Positions 8,467 to 17,562 are shown, numbered from the stretch's first letter. The stretch is 36,089 bases of DNA from Bacillota bacterium (GCA_023430975.1 JAEYYB010000018.1:1-36089); one strand, 5' to 3'. The notes: generated by a model from the letters alone, not told the origin. Numbers and translations: made by a program.

Positions 8467-9435
8467 TTAAACTAGTCCTGCTATAAATGGCAGTGTAAAT
8501 ACACAAATTATAGTTGAAAAAAACACATTCTCCGTAGCAAATCTATAATCGGAATCATACTGTGAAGCCAATGCCGGAACAATTGTCCCACACGGCATGG
8601 CAAGTTGGATAACTATAATACCCTTAGCCATGGGGGATATAAAGTTTCCGGTAAGTTTCAATACAAAGAAAGCGAATAAAGGTATTATTAAAAGCTTAAA
8701 CGTACTAAGGATAAGAGAAGGGTATCTTTTCAGCAAATCATCCTTACTATTAATTTTGACCTCTGAAAGTATCAGTCCAATAAATAGCATTGAAAGGGTA
8801 AAAGTTGTCTCTCCAAGCGGCTTTAACGTACCATAAACCACATCGTATACTGCTTTAACCGTTGTATTATGCTCTATAATGCCTTGTAAATTTATGATTA
8901 TACATATTATTCCGAGAGTAAAGGCTATTGTATTGCCATTTATAAGATGCTTGAGATTGTCTTTCCAACTGCTCTTTTTATGCTTGTTTACCAAATAAAT
9001 TCCCAATGTCCATAACAGAGTATCATTGGCAAGGTTATAGAACACTGCATATGTCAATGCCAGCTTTACGTTTGCAGGGTCATATACCGAGCTTATAAGC
9101 GGAAATGCCAAAAACACAACATTACCGAAGACAAAATGCATTCTAAACATACTTTTAGTTGCCACACCCATTTTAAGGCTTTTGCTTAATACAAAACCTA
9201 TAAAAAAAGAAAATGCCATGAATATAAGTCCTAAAATATATATCCATATTCCATTGCCCAGCTCTTCATTTGTAATCTTGTTTCCCGCCAATGTGATAAA
9301 AATCAATACGGGTGCTGTGACTTTAACTACCACTCTTGATAATATAACACCGGAATTTTCCGGCAAATAACCTGTTTTACCCGCTATAAAACCAATGAAT
9401 GCCAGAATCCCCAGCATAATTATTTTTATAGTCAT
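8467..9435 (-). CDS. AEC-family (auxin efflux carrier-type) transporter
   Basis: This is an integral membrane permease of about 322 residues with the hydrophobic pattern of the AEC family, roughly ten helices. It includes the N-terminal LAFIGFIAGKTGYLP and the C-terminal QLAMPCGTIVPALASQY region typical of this family. Characterised relatives export or import small carboxylates such as malate or lactate; the substrate here is unknown. The start is placed at the ATG at 9435, nine bases after GGAGG; the upstream TTG at 9444 abuts the ribosome site. It lies between guaA and purE on the same strand, but a hairpin separates it from guaA and the pur promoter from purE, so functional linkage to purines is not shown. 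Confidence 0.85.
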   Translation of the reverse strand: MTIKIIMLGILAFIGFIAGKTGYLPENSGVILSRVVVKVTAPVLIFITLAGNKITNEELGNGIWIYILGLIFMAFSFFIGFVLSKSLKMGVATKSMFRMHFVFGNVVFLAFPLISSVYDPANVKLALTYAVFYNLANDTLLWTLGIYLVNKHKKSSWKDNLKHLINGNTIAFTLGIICIIINLQGIIEHNTTVKAVYDVVYGTLKPLGETTFTLSMLFIGLILSEVKINSKDDLLKRYPSLILSTFKLLIIPLFAFFVLKLTGNFISPMAKGIIVIQLAMPCGTIVPALASQYDSDYRFATENVFFSTIICVFTLPFIAGLV

Positions 9436-9490
9436 TAAATACAACCTCCAAAATTGCCTTGCATATTTCGTTGTTAAAACGCAATAATAT

Positions 9491-9513
9491 AAAGGGGTTT
9501 TTAAACCCCTTTT
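9491..9513 (-). terminator. Hairpin downstream of guaA
   Basis: The stem AAAGGGGTTT / AAACCCCTTT with a two-base spacer lies 18 bases past the guaA stop codon. It is nearly symmetric. The longer T-run is on the plus strand, so minus-strand efficiency is uncertain. Confidence 0.6.
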
Positions 9514-9531
9514 TTTGTACCAGTTAAATTA

Positions 9532-11067
9532 TTATTCCCATTCGATGGTAGCTGGCGGCTTGCTTGTAATGTCATAAACAATTCTGTTAATATGCTTTAC
9601 CTCGTTTACTATCCTGTTGGAAATCTTCTCTAAAATATCATATGGTATCCTTGCCCAGTCGGCTGTCATAAAATCCGTAGTCGTTACTGCTCTTAGGGCC
9701 AATGTATAATCATAGGTTCTTTCATCCCCCATAACACCAACACTGCGCATCCCCGTCAACACTGTAAAATACTGATTTATTTGTCTATCCAAACCTACGT
9801 TGGCAATCTCTTCTCTGAATATATGATCAGAGTCCTTCAGAATTTCCAGCTTATCCTTTGTAATATCTCCGATGATTCTTATTGCCAAGCCAGGCCCTGG
9901 GAAAGGCTGCCTCCATACTATCTCAGCAGGTATTCCAAGCTCCTCGCCCACTCTTCGTACTTCATCCTTGAAAAGATTCCTCAAGGGTTCAATTATTTCC
10001 TTAAAATCAACGTAATCAGGAAGTCCTCCTACATTGTGGTGGCTTTTAATGACCGCCGCATTTCCGACTCCGCTCTCAATAACATCTGGGTAAATGGTTC
10101 CCTGAACAAGAAAATCAACCTTTCCGATCTTCTTAGCTTCTTCCTCAAAAACCCTTATAAATTCTTCACCTATTATTTTTCTTTTGGTTTCAGGTTCCGA
10201 TATACCTGAAAGCTTATCTAAAAATCTATCTTCTGCATTCACTCTTATGAGGTTCAGATCAAACTGCTCCTTAAATACCTGCTCAACCTGATCTCCCTCA
10301 TACTTTCTAAGAAGGCCATGATCGACAAAAATACATGTAAGCTGCTTGCCTATGGCTTTATGAATCATTATAGCTGCTACAGATGAATCCACACCACCTG
10401 ATAATGCACACAAAACCTTCTTATCTCCAACCTTTTCCTTAATTGCCTTTATAGACTGCTCAACAAAGGATGACATTATCCAATCTCCGGAACAGCCGCA
10501 TACATTATATAAAAAGTTTCTTAAAACATCCATTCCTCTTGGTGTATGAGAAACTTCCGGATGAAACTGCACTCCGTAGAATTTCTTTTCTTTATTTTCC
10601 ATAGCGGCATTACAGCAGTTAGCAGATGACGCAATGCAATCAAATCCTTGAGGAAGATTACTTACAAAATAAGTATGACTCATCCAGCATGTGGTATCCT
10701 TGTCTATTCCGCTAAAGAGTTTCCCATCAGTATTAAGAGTAATATCATTCTTGCCGTATTCCCTTTGTGCTGCTCTCTCAACACTTCCTCCCAGCATTAC
10801 TCCCATTAACTGCATTCCATAGCATATGCCTAAAATAGGCACTCCCAAATTGAATATTTCCTTGTCACAGAAAGGTGCACCCGGATCAAGTACTGAAGCT
10901 GGACCACCGGAAAATATGATACCCTTTGGATTTAACGATTTTATCTTCTCAATAGAAACATTATAAGGCAAAACCTCACAATACACATCTGCTTCCCTTA
11001 CTCTTCTGGCAATTAGCTGATTATATTGAGCTCCAAAGTCAAGCACTATTATCAATTCATTGTTCAA
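9532..11067 (-). CDS. guaA: GMP synthase (glutamine-hydrolysing)
   Basis: Converts XMP to GMP with ATP and glutamine. The N-terminal class I glutaminase domain has the nucleophile Cys in GICYGMQ near residue 81 and the His in QFHPEVSHT near residue 170. The ATP-pyrophosphatase domain has the P-loop ALSGGVDSSVAA near residue 222, followed by the dimerisation domain ending in KPPATIEWE. At 511 residues it is complete. No in-frame ATG precedes the conserved start; a TTG at 11067 with AAGGGG eight bases upstream and an in-frame stop just before it is the evident start codon. It is monocistronic by layout. Confidence 0.97.
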   Translation of the reverse strand: MNNELIIVLDFGAQYNQLIARRVREADVYCEVLPYNVSIEKIKSLNPKGIIFSGGPASVLDPGAPFCDKEIFNLGVPILGICYGMQLMGVMLGGSVERAAQREYGKNDITLNTDGKLFSGIDKDTTCWMSHTYFVSNLPQGFDCIASSANCCNAAMENKEKKFYGVQFHPEVSHTPRGMDVLRNFLYNVCGCSGDWIMSSFVEQSIKAIKEKVGDKKVLCALSGGVDSSVAAIMIHKAIGKQLTCIFVDHGLLRKYEGDQVEQVFKEQFDLNLIRVNAEDRFLDKLSGISEPETKRKIIGEEFIRVFEEEAKKIGKVDFLVQGTIYPDVIESGVGNAAVIKSHHNVGGLPDYVDFKEIIEPLRNLFKDEVRRVGEELGIPAEIVWRQPFPGPGLAIRIIGDITKDKLEILKDSDHIFREEIANVGLDRQINQYFTVLTGMRSVGVMGDERTYDYTLALRAVTTTDFMTADWARIPYDILEKISNRIVNEVKHINRIVYDITSKPPATIEWE

Positions 11068-11251
11068 AATAACAACCCCTTACATTAATTACTTTTGTTA
11101 AATTTATAACATAATCACAAAGTGATTTTGTAGCCTTTTATCATGCATTTAATAATTATATAAGATTTCATTCATATATGCAAAGTATAATTTGACTTTA
11201 TTGAAAAACAAATTTATGCGACTTTGTTAGCCATTCCTTATTATACGTTTT

Positions 11252-11355
11252 TAAGTAATGCCTTAGAAATAACGCTTATTCTCAAGGACAAAATCCCGAC
11301 GATTTAACGGGGTTTTGGACGATGAGAATTGGATGTTATTTCTTAGCCATTACTA
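11252..11355. repeat. Single-copy palindromic element (family 4)
   Basis: Inverted ends TAAGTAATGCCTTAGAAATA and, on the other side, the complement of TAGTAATGGCTAAGAAATA enclose about 60 bases that themselves contain inverted pairs (AAAATCCC / GGGTTTT and ATTCTC / GAGAAT). The right arm encodes the last three residues and the stop codon of the adjacent radical SAM gene. Only the outer 15 bases resemble anything else here (near 34423). Confidence 0.75.
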
Positions 11356-12293
11356 AACAAATGGCTGCAGGCACTGCCGTTAAGGTAATTGAATCTTAAC
11401 CCCTGGTACCTGTTTTCTTCAAGCATTTTAGCTTCAATCATGTCATGAATTTTCCACCAGCTTGTCCCCCAGTTGCAAAAAAGGGATCTCTCCTTTGGTG
11501 CCCGCCCGATAAGCCTCTGGATAACAATCTCAGGTGATAAAAATTCAAGGAATGTAATAATTCTTTCTATATACTCCTCAAGAGGCACAGGCTCAATTAG
11601 TCCCTTTTTATATAGGTCTCCCATCCCTGTGCCTTCCAATATATACATGGAATGGCACTTTACCTGATCTACCCCCAAAGCAGATATTATCCTTGCACCC
11701 TCCGTCACATCATCCATGTTGTCCATTGGAAGATCAACTATATAATGGGCACATGTCATAAGACCATAATTCTTTATACGAATTGCCGCATCTATAAACT
11801 CTGCTAACAGGTGGCCCCTGGAAATCACCTTCAGTGTGTGATAATTTACAGTCTGTAAGCCAAGTTCAATAACAATATCTATATTTTTTTTGTTTTTTAT
11901 TTCCTGCAAAAAAGAAAGCTGCATGTCATTTATGCAGTCAGGTCTGGTAGAAATATATATGGCAACAACACCATTTGCACACGAATCATTAATGTATTCT
12001 TTAAATTTTTCCATAGACAGATAAGTGTTTGTATAGTTCTGAAAGTATATGATAAACTGCTCAGCCTTATACTTTTCACCTATATACCTGGTATTAATCC
12101 TTATTTGTTCCTCAACAGAAAGCTGGTTGGAAAGGTTTTCAAATCCTGCCCCTTCCTCACCGCAAAAAAGACACCCGCTATTTCCGATTCTGCCATCCCT
12201 GTTAGGACACGTAACGGGAATATTAACGGGTATCTTATATACCTTAGTGCCATATTTTTTTCTTAAATAATCCGAAAACTTGTTATAAGACAT
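11343..12293 (-). CDS. Radical SAM protein, TIGR01212 / YhcC-YtqA family
   Basis: This is a cytoplasmic radical SAM enzyme of unknown substrate. The cluster-binding cysteines fall at about residues 29, 41 and 44 (TCPNRDGRIGNSGCLFC), the spacing typical of the TIGR01212 family rather than the usual CxxxCxxC. Other family stretches are ISTRPDCI and YIVDLPMD. At 316 residues it is of normal length. The ATG follows AAAGGA by about eight bases. The C-terminal SNG and stop codon lie in the arm of the palindromic element at 11252-11355, so the native end may have been altered. The gene is separated from larC by a family 1 repeat 44 bases upstream of its start. Confidence 0.88.
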   Translation of the reverse strand: MSYNKFSDYLRKKYGTKVYKIPVNIPVTCPNRDGRIGNSGCLFCGEEGAGFENLSNQLSVEEQIRINTRYIGEKYKAEQFIIYFQNYTNTYLSMEKFKEYINDSCANGVVAIYISTRPDCINDMQLSFLQEIKNKKNIDIVIELGLQTVNYHTLKVISRGHLLAEFIDAAIRIKNYGLMTCAHYIVDLPMDNMDDVTEGARIISALGVDQVKCHSMYILEGTGMGDLYKKGLIEPVPLEEYIERIITFLEFLSPEIVIQRLIGRAPKERSLFCNWGTSWWKIHDMIEAKMLEENRYQGLRFNYLNGSACSHLFSNG

Positions 12294-12336
12294 ATTAATT
12301 TCCTTTGTACCTGTTTTTCGTGCCTTGTGTTTCTAC

Positions 12337-12436
12337 ATTAAAAGTGATATATCTATTACATTTGTCTTAAGCAAATCCCGTTGAACCGTTCGTTATTTGC
12401 TCCGCCAAATGTAAGATTATTAACACTTTTAATATA
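12337..12436 (+). repeat. Palindromic repeat family 1, subgroup A1
   Basis: This full copy shares the TGTCTTAAGC variant with the copy at 1204. The left TA is changed to CA. Its right end overlaps the last two codons and the stop codon of larC. Confidence 0.93.
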
Positions 12437-13820
12437 CATCCATGTGCCTGTTAACATGTTCATAAACCGATATAAGAGGCATTCCCGTCTTATTTGCAAT
12501 ATTTCTGCAATCCTCATATTCCGGAGTCACCTTCTTAATATCTCCTCTGGTGGATATTTTTACCCTCACATCACCAATAACTGTATTTACCTTTATTACT
12601 TCTCTTTCCATAACATGCCTTTTAACAGCACTTCTTCTAACCCCAATAGTAGAAGTTTCTCTCAATATTATATCTGCCATTTTCTCTTCATCCTGCTTTC
12701 TGCATAATACAGACAGCATGTAGGCCGGACGGTTCTTCTTCATATAGATAGATGTATAAAATACATCTGCTGCACCGTTTTCAAAAAGCTTTTCCATGGT
12801 AAATCCAAGAATTTCGGAAGTTGTATCATCTATATTGGTTTCCAAAAGCACCATATCCTCCATAAGGCTGTCATGGCTTAAAATGGTTCCAATAACCACT
12901 CTCAATGCATTTAGCCTTCCTGTCTCTCTTTTTCCGAAACCATACCCTACCTTGTCGATGATCATGACAGGCATGCTGCCGAAATTTCTGCACAATGTCT
13001 TTACTATCCCTGCACCAGTTGGTGTAATGAGCTCTGTTTTAACATCCTCAATAACCAAGGGAATCTGGGAATTCGCCAGAATTTCCATAACAGCCGGCAC
13101 CGGAACGGGTATAACTCCATGGGCACACTCAATAAATCCCTGACCATCATGAAGTGGAGAGCAATACACATCTCTAACACCCAAAAGGTCAAGGCATATG
13201 GAGGTTCCAACAATATCTACGATGGAATCTACTGCCCCCACCTCGTGAAAATGTATCTCATTAATATCTTTGTTATGAACCTTTGCCTCAGCACGTGCTA
13301 TTTCCCTAAATACCCTTTTACTCAACTTCTTAACACTTTGCTTTAAAGTGCTTGCATCGATAAGTGCCTCGATGTCCATAAGATTTCTTGCATGATGGTG
13401 TTCGTCAGCATGTTGGTGATTATGCTGACACTCATGGTTATGCTCGTGGTTATGCTCATGGTTATGCTCATGGTTATGTTCGCGGTTATGTTCATGATTA
13501 TGCTGATTATCATGGCTATGATCATGATCAATTTGATGCCCATGATTGTAGTCATGGCTCATTGCCGGCTCCATTTTTAAGTGGCCGTTTTGTTCCATAC
13601 GTTTTACTATGTTATCATACTCTTCATTCACAGCAACATTAAAATCAGTGCCGGCAATTCCCTGCCTTGTTGTCTTTTCAATAAAGACTTCGTAACCTCC
13701 CAGGTTTAATTTCCTTAACTCCTCCATAAATAGACCCTTATCAATTCCCAGATCCAGCAAAGCACCGACTGTCATGTCACCGCTTATTCCTGAAAAACAA
13801 TCAAAATAAAGAACCTTCAT
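12429..13820 (-). CDS. larC: Nickel-pincer cofactor nickel insertase LarC
   Basis: LarC inserts nickel into the pincer cofactor (a pyridinium-dithiocarboxylate mononucleotide) used by lactate racemase LarA and relatives, using CTP. The N-terminus LYFDCFSGISGDMTVGALLDL is the family signature. A histidine-rich stretch from residue 89 to 143, built on a repeated HNHE unit, is followed by EIHFHEVGAVDSIVDIVG and the C-terminal domain. In Lactobacillus plantarum the protein is made from two reading frames by frameshifting; here it is one continuous 463-residue frame. GGAG precedes the ATG. The stop codon and last residues (V-Y) come from the family 1 repeat at its 3' end. It is followed upstream by larB in the same direction. 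Confidence 0.93.
   Translation of the reverse strand: MKVLYFDCFSGISGDMTVGALLDLGIDKGLFMEELRKLNLGGYEVFIEKTTRQGIAGTDFNVAVNEEYDNIVKRMEQNGHLKMEPAMSHDYNHGHQIDHDHSHDNQHNHEHNREHNHEHNHEHNHEHNHECQHNHQHADEHHHARNLMDIEALIDASTLKQSVKKLSKRVFREIARAEAKVHNKDINEIHFHEVGAVDSIVDIVGTSICLDLLGVRDVYCSPLHDGQGFIECAHGVIPVPVPAVMEILANSQIPLVIEDVKTELITPTGAGIVKTLCRNFGSMPVMIIDKVGYGFGKRETGRLNALRVVIGTILSHDSLMEDMVLLETNIDDTTSEILGFTMEKLFENGAADVFYTSIYMKKNRPAYMLSVLCRKQDEEKMADIILRETSTIGVRRSAVKRHVMEREVIKVNTVIGDVRVKISTRGDIKKVTPEYEDCRNIANKTGMPLISVYEHVNRHMDVY
13433..13505. repeat. In-frame 12-bp tandem repeat in larC
   Basis: A 12-base unit close to ATGGTTATGCTC (reading HNHE on the minus strand) recurs about six times with small changes, encoding the core of the histidine-rich metal-binding segment. 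Such tandem repeats can change copy number by slippage without breaking the frame. Confidence 0.8.
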
Positions 13821-13834
13821 ATCCGTTCTCCTTA

Positions 13835-14590
13835 TTATAATCTATTTATCATTGCCGCTAAAAAACCTGCTCCGAAACCGTTATCAATATTTACTACTCC
13901 AATTCCGCTGGCACAGCTGTTAAGCATTGTTAAAAGTGCTGATAAGCCTCCAAAATTGGCCCCATATCCAACACTGGTGGGAACTGCTATAACAGGCTTG
14001 TCTACCATACCTGCAACTACACTTGCAAGGGCACCTTCCATACCTGCTACAACCACCAATACATTAGCCTTCAGCAATATTTCTGATTTTGCGAACAACC
14101 TATGTATTCCGGCAACCCCAACGTCATAAACCCTAACTACCGAATTACCCATAGTCTCTGCTGTAACAGCTGCTTCTTCTGCAACGGGTATATCCGACGT
14201 TCCTGCAGTGACAATCGCTATGGTTTTTTCTGATTTTAATATTTCTCTTCTTTTAACTACTATGATTCTGGCACTCTCATAATAAACTGCATCTTCTGTA
14301 ATATCTTTAACCTTCTCGAAAACTTCCGGATTGGCACGAGTGGCCATTATATTATTATTTTTCTCCATAAGCTTTAATATAATTACCTTAATCTGTTCAT
14401 TTGTCTTACCTTCACAGTATACAACTTCAGGGTATCCATTTCTCAGGTTTCTATGGTGGTCTACCTTGGCAAAACCCAAATCCTCAAAAGGTAATGTTTT
14501 AAGCTTTTCGACCGCTTCATCAATATTTACCTGTCCGTCCTTAACTTTTTTAAGCAAATCTTTTAAGCTCTCAATTTCTATGGCCATCAT
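13835..14590 (-). CDS. larB: Nickel-pincer cofactor carboxylase LarB
   Basis: LarB carboxylates nicotinic acid adenine dinucleotide and cleaves off AMP, giving pyridinium-3,5-dicarboxylate mononucleotide, the first step of pincer cofactor synthesis. The C-terminal half is a PurE-like domain: AIVTAGTSDIPVAEEAAVTA near residue 127, then GMEGALASVVAGM and VAVPTSVGYGANFGG. The N-terminal part contains GYPEVVYCEGKT. At 251 residues it is full length. Two ATGs in tandem could start it; the first overlaps the stop of the upstream DUF2520 gene as ATGA. It is 14 bases ahead of larC. LarE, which supplies sulfur, and LarA are not in the window. Confidence 0.93.
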   Translation of the reverse strand: MMAIEIESLKDLLKKVKDGQVNIDEAVEKLKTLPFEDLGFAKVDHHRNLRNGYPEVVYCEGKTNEQIKVIILKLMEKNNNIMATRANPEVFEKVKDITEDAVYYESARIIVVKRREILKSEKTIAIVTAGTSDIPVAEEAAVTAETMGNSVVRVYDVGVAGIHRLFAKSEILLKANVLVVVAGMEGALASVVAGMVDKPVIAVPTSVGYGANFGGLSALLTMLNSCASGIGVVNIDNGFGAGFLAAMINRL

Positions 14591-15492
14591 CCCCCTTCCA
14601 TGCTTATACTGTTTTCCCCTAAAAGACTGTTTATTGACTGTCTGGTCTTATCATCAATACTTCCTTTTTCCAAAGCCAGATCAGCTGTTGCAATGCCCAT
14701 AATCCTGTAAATTTCCCTCTCCAAATAACCGCACTTCTCATTTAATGCTTCAGCATGTCCCCTTATTACATTGAGATCTCCTCTGGATATTGGTCCTGTA
14801 AGAGATCTGACACTTCCCAATTTTTCAATATTATCTACTGTCCCCTTCAATAAAGGCATAAACGCATTAATACCTATATCATTTTCAACCTTTATAGACT
14901 TTAACAGCTTTTCTACTGTATGGGAAAGAGTAACTGTAAAATTGGATATTATACATGCACAAGCATGATATATCGGCTTATTTGCCTTCTCAATACTTAT
15001 AATATTTCCATTTAAAGCATCAACTAAATACTTAGCAATAGAATTTATTTCACAGCATCCTTCAAATCCGAAGTAGACCCCTTCGAATATCTTTTGAACC
15101 ACTGATGTACCGGCAAATGTTTGAATAGGATGTAAAGAGCCTGTGTAAGCCCCTAACCCTGCCAGATCAACAAGCTCGTCTGATGTAAGGGCACCGCTCA
15201 TATGGAAAAAATATTTATTTTTTATATCTTTTACATTTACACACTGTGATATTTGCCTTGAAACATTTCTTATTTGAGAATCAGGTACAGTTATAAAAAT
15301 AATATCCGAACTTATTACCGATTTACTCAAATCATTACCAAGGCAAATTTCCAGCTTTCTGCACAGGCTTTCTTGTGAAGTACCTCCGATGCTATAAAGC
15401 CCTGAAATGTTAAAACCCTTTGATTTCAATGCTATAGCAAGGCTGCTTCCAAGTTTGCCTGTTCCAACTACACTTATGTTTTTTAAAGTCAT
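14587..15492 (-). CDS. Rossmann-fold protein with DUF2520 domain
   Basis: This is a predicted NAD(P)-binding dehydrogenase-like protein of unknown substrate. The N-terminus carries the dinucleotide motif VVGTGKLGSSLA. The stretch FHMSGALTSDEL and SLHPIQTFAG are characteristic of the Rossmann-like/DUF2520 pair, as is the C-terminal helical domain with LTGPISRGDLNVI. At 301 residues it is complete. Its stop overlaps the larB start (ATGA), so it is translationally coupled to the lar genes, but I know of no defined role in that pathway. In many Firmicutes the family sits near pantothenate genes instead. Confidence 0.85.
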   Translation of the reverse strand: MTLKNISVVGTGKLGSSLAIALKSKGFNISGLYSIGGTSQESLCRKLEICLGNDLSKSVISSDIIFITVPDSQIRNVSRQISQCVNVKDIKNKYFFHMSGALTSDELVDLAGLGAYTGSLHPIQTFAGTSVVQKIFEGVYFGFEGCCEINSIAKYLVDALNGNIISIEKANKPIYHACACIISNFTVTLSHTVEKLLKSIKVENDIGINAFMPLLKGTVDNIEKLGSVRSLTGPISRGDLNVIRGHAEALNEKCGYLEREIYRIMGIATADLALEKGSIDDKTRQSINSLLGENSISMEGG

Positions 15493-15512
15493 GACTGCAC
15501 CTATACTAACTG

Positions 15513-16623
15513 CTAATTTTTATCCACATTGATTGATAGGAAAGAGTTTATGAATCCATCAATTTCCCCGTCCATAACAGAATTAACATCTCCAATTTCA
15601 AAATTGGTTCTATGATCCTTTACGAGGGTATATGGACAAAATACATAGGACCTTATTTGGCTTCCCCATGCAATATCCATTTGAATACCCTTCAAATCTT
15701 CTATTTTTTCTTTCTGCTCACGTTCTTTAAGCTCTAACAGCTTTGATTTAAGCATCTTCATGGCAGTATCCTTGTTTTGAAACTGGGATCTTTCCGTCTG
15801 ACATGCTACAACAACTCCGGTAGGTATATGAGTTATTCTAACCGCAGATTCAGTCTTGTTAATATGCTGTCCCCCTGCTCCGCTGGCCCTGTATGTGTCT
15901 AATCTTAAATCCTCTGGATTGATATCAACTTCCACATCATCATCAAGCTCAGGCATTACATCCAATGACGCAAATGAAGTATGCCTTCTTCCCGATGCAT
16001 CAAATGGCGATATTCTGACCAGCCTGTGCACTCCTTTTTCCGACCGCAAATATCCATATGCGTTTTCACCTATAACATGGATAGTTACACTTTTAATACC
16101 GGCCTCTTCACCATCTAGAAAATCCAGTATCTTCACTTCATAGCCTTTCGTTTCAGCCCATCTGGTATACATTCTTAAAAGCATTTGTACCCAGTCCTGT
16201 GCTTCAGTACCTCCTGCTCCTGCATGAAGAGTCAATATGGCATTATTCTTATCGTACTGACCTGTAAGGAGCGTTTCCAATTTAAGTTTGTCAAGTTTCT
16301 CCTTTAAAGTTTGAATACCTGAAGAAACCTCACTTATTATACTTTCATCCTCTTCTTCAATTCCCAGCTGATTTAATGTCTTTATATCCTCTAAATCTGC
16401 AACAAGGCCTCTATAGCCATCAACCCTGGCCTTTAAGTTTTTAAGCCTCTGCAGTACCTTCTGTGAGTTTTCTAAATCATTCCAGAACTCAGGTTCTGAT
16501 GCTTTTTGTTCCAGCTCCGCTATTTCATCATCCATTGTGGCGATGTCAAAGTGAAGCCCCCATTTCTCCCAGTTCTATTGTCAAAGCTTCGATATTAAGT
16601 TTGAATTGTTCAAGCTCTAGCAC
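15513..16623 (-). CDS. prfB: Peptide chain release factor 2 (programmed +1 frameshift)
   Basis: RF2 recognises UGA and UAA stop codons and triggers peptide release. The gene is in two frames. The first, starting at a GTG (16623) after GGGGAG, encodes 25 residues and stops at an in-frame TGA (16546-16548). Slippage of +1 at CTT TGA C continues into the frame running to 15513, giving 369 residues. Counted this way, the SPF recognition motif falls at residues 205-207 and the catalytic GGQ at 250-252, identical to E. coli numbering. This supports the frameshift reading over the internal ATG at 16535. The gene lies 20 bases after the ANTAR gene and is probably cotranscribed with it. Confidence 0.96.
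16545..16561 (-). promoter_or_regulatory. prfB programmed frameshift site
   Basis: The slip sequence CTTTGAC is preceded by a Shine-Dalgarno-like GGGGG five bases upstream. In E. coli the stimulator is AGGGGG three bases before CTT, so the spacing here is slightly longer. Frameshifting at the UGA lets RF2 limit its own synthesis. Confidence 0.92.
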
Positions 16624-16643
16624 TAAAATCTCCCCTTTATATT

Positions 16644-17231
16644 TTATTTTTTATCACTTAACTCATAGGCAAAAATAATTGCTTCAGCTAATGCTTTAAT
16701 TGGTGTCCGTGTATCCATACTCTTTTTTCTCATTCTCTCATAGGCATCATTTTCACTTATGCCTTCTCTCTCCATAAGTATCCATTTAGCCCGTTCAACT
16801 GCTTTTCTTGTTTCATAGTTCTCAGTCATTTCACGAAGCCTTCTATCTAGCTTTAAAATTCTTCTAAAACTTAATAGGGCCATTTCAACTGTATGGATAA
16901 ATAGCTCCTTACTTAAGGGTTTGGGACAAAGAGTCACTATCTTTGATTTTTCCTGTAAATCTTCAATCTCTACATCTTTATTTTGACCAACCAATATACA
17001 TGCACACAGCATTTCATCATCTATTGTTTCTATAACAGGCATAATGTCACGTAACTGCTTTCCCATATCTATAACAACAAAATCCGGATTATAACTTCTT
17101 ATAAGCCTTAAAAGTGAGATAGAATCTGAACAATTTCCCAAAAACGTAAATCCGTAAGGGTTAAGAATGTTTCTTATGGAAATCTGACTAGGGTTGTCAA
17201 CAGCTGCAACTATATATTTTTCACTTGACAT
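16644..17231 (-). CDS. ANTAR-domain response regulator (RNA-binding antiterminator)
   Basis: The N-terminal 120 residues look like a receiver domain with a degenerate phosphorylation pocket; VVIDMG holds the likely Asp. It is followed by a coiled-coil-like stretch (LDRRLREMTENYETRKAVER) and a C-terminal ANTAR domain (AKWILMEREGISENDAYERM, then a helix ending AIIFAYEL). ANTAR proteins bind paired hexaloop RNA hairpins and prevent terminator formation. The start is the ATG at 17231, seven bases after AAAGGCGG; an upstream TTG overlaps this site. It is divergent from amtB, whose leader carries a matching hairpin, suggesting it controls ammonium uptake. It precedes prfB. Confidence 0.88.
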   Translation of the reverse strand: MSSEKYIVAAVDNPSQISIRNILNPYGFTFLGNCSDSISLLRLIRSYNPDFVVIDMGKQLRDIMPVIETIDDEMLCACILVGQNKDVEIEDLQEKSKIVTLCPKPLSKELFIHTVEMALLSFRRILKLDRRLREMTENYETRKAVERAKWILMEREGISENDAYERMRKKSMDTRTPIKALAEAIIFAYELSDKK

Positions 17232-17459
17232 TAAATATCCGCCTTTCAAGTTATTAACGGTATTTTAACTTTAATATTTAATATATCAGATTTTATTGAT
17301 AATTAAAAGTACATATTCCATTTAATTTAGTTATCAACAAAAATAGCCCTCAAATCATACATTAATAAATACTACATTATTATAACTAATAATTATTTAT
17401 TTCCTTTTGTCGTGTATTCAAAACATTAAAAATTCTTTAAAAAATTATTGAAATAGATA

Positions 17460-17488
17460 TTGCACAATAAAAAACATTCTGCTATAAT
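17460..17488 (+). promoter_or_regulatory. amtB-glnK promoter
   Basis: TTGCAC (17460-17465) and TATAAT (17483-17488) are separated by exactly 17 bases. Transcription would start near 17495, giving a leader of about 200 bases before amtB. Confidence 0.8.
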
Positions 17489-17514
17489 GAAGGAAAGTTG
17501 AATATTTTTTTCAA

Positions 17515-17562
17515 GTAAGTAAAGATGCTTACCCGTATTTTAAATACTGGTGGGCTTTTTTA
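17515..17562 (+). promoter_or_regulatory. ANTAR-type hexaloop hairpin joined to an intrinsic terminator
   Basis: The stem GTAAGT / GCTTAC presents a six-base loop, AAAGAT, with A at position 1 and G at position 4, the ANTAR recognition pattern. Its 3' strand shares two bases (17531-17532) with the 5' strand of the following terminator, ACCcGTATT / AATACtGGT, which ends in a CTTTTTTATTTT tract. Hairpin and terminator therefore compete. Bound ANTAR protein would favour read-through into amtB. A conventional second hexaloop hairpin immediately upstream was not seen. Confidence 0.68.

Noticed and set aside
11068..11251. Riboswitch or attenuator upstream of guaA
   Set aside because: Only a short AATCAC / GTGATT hairpin and AT-rich sequence were seen, with no terminator and no aptamer core.
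13388..13642. Plus-strand open frames opposite the larC histidine repeat
   Set aside because: They are low-complexity shadows of the HNHE repeat, without ribosome sites.
15513..16535. prfB as an N-terminally truncated gene starting at the internal ATG
   Set aside because: The upstream 25-codon frame, CTTTGAC slip site and exact E. coli numbering of SPF and GGQ show an intact frameshifted gene.
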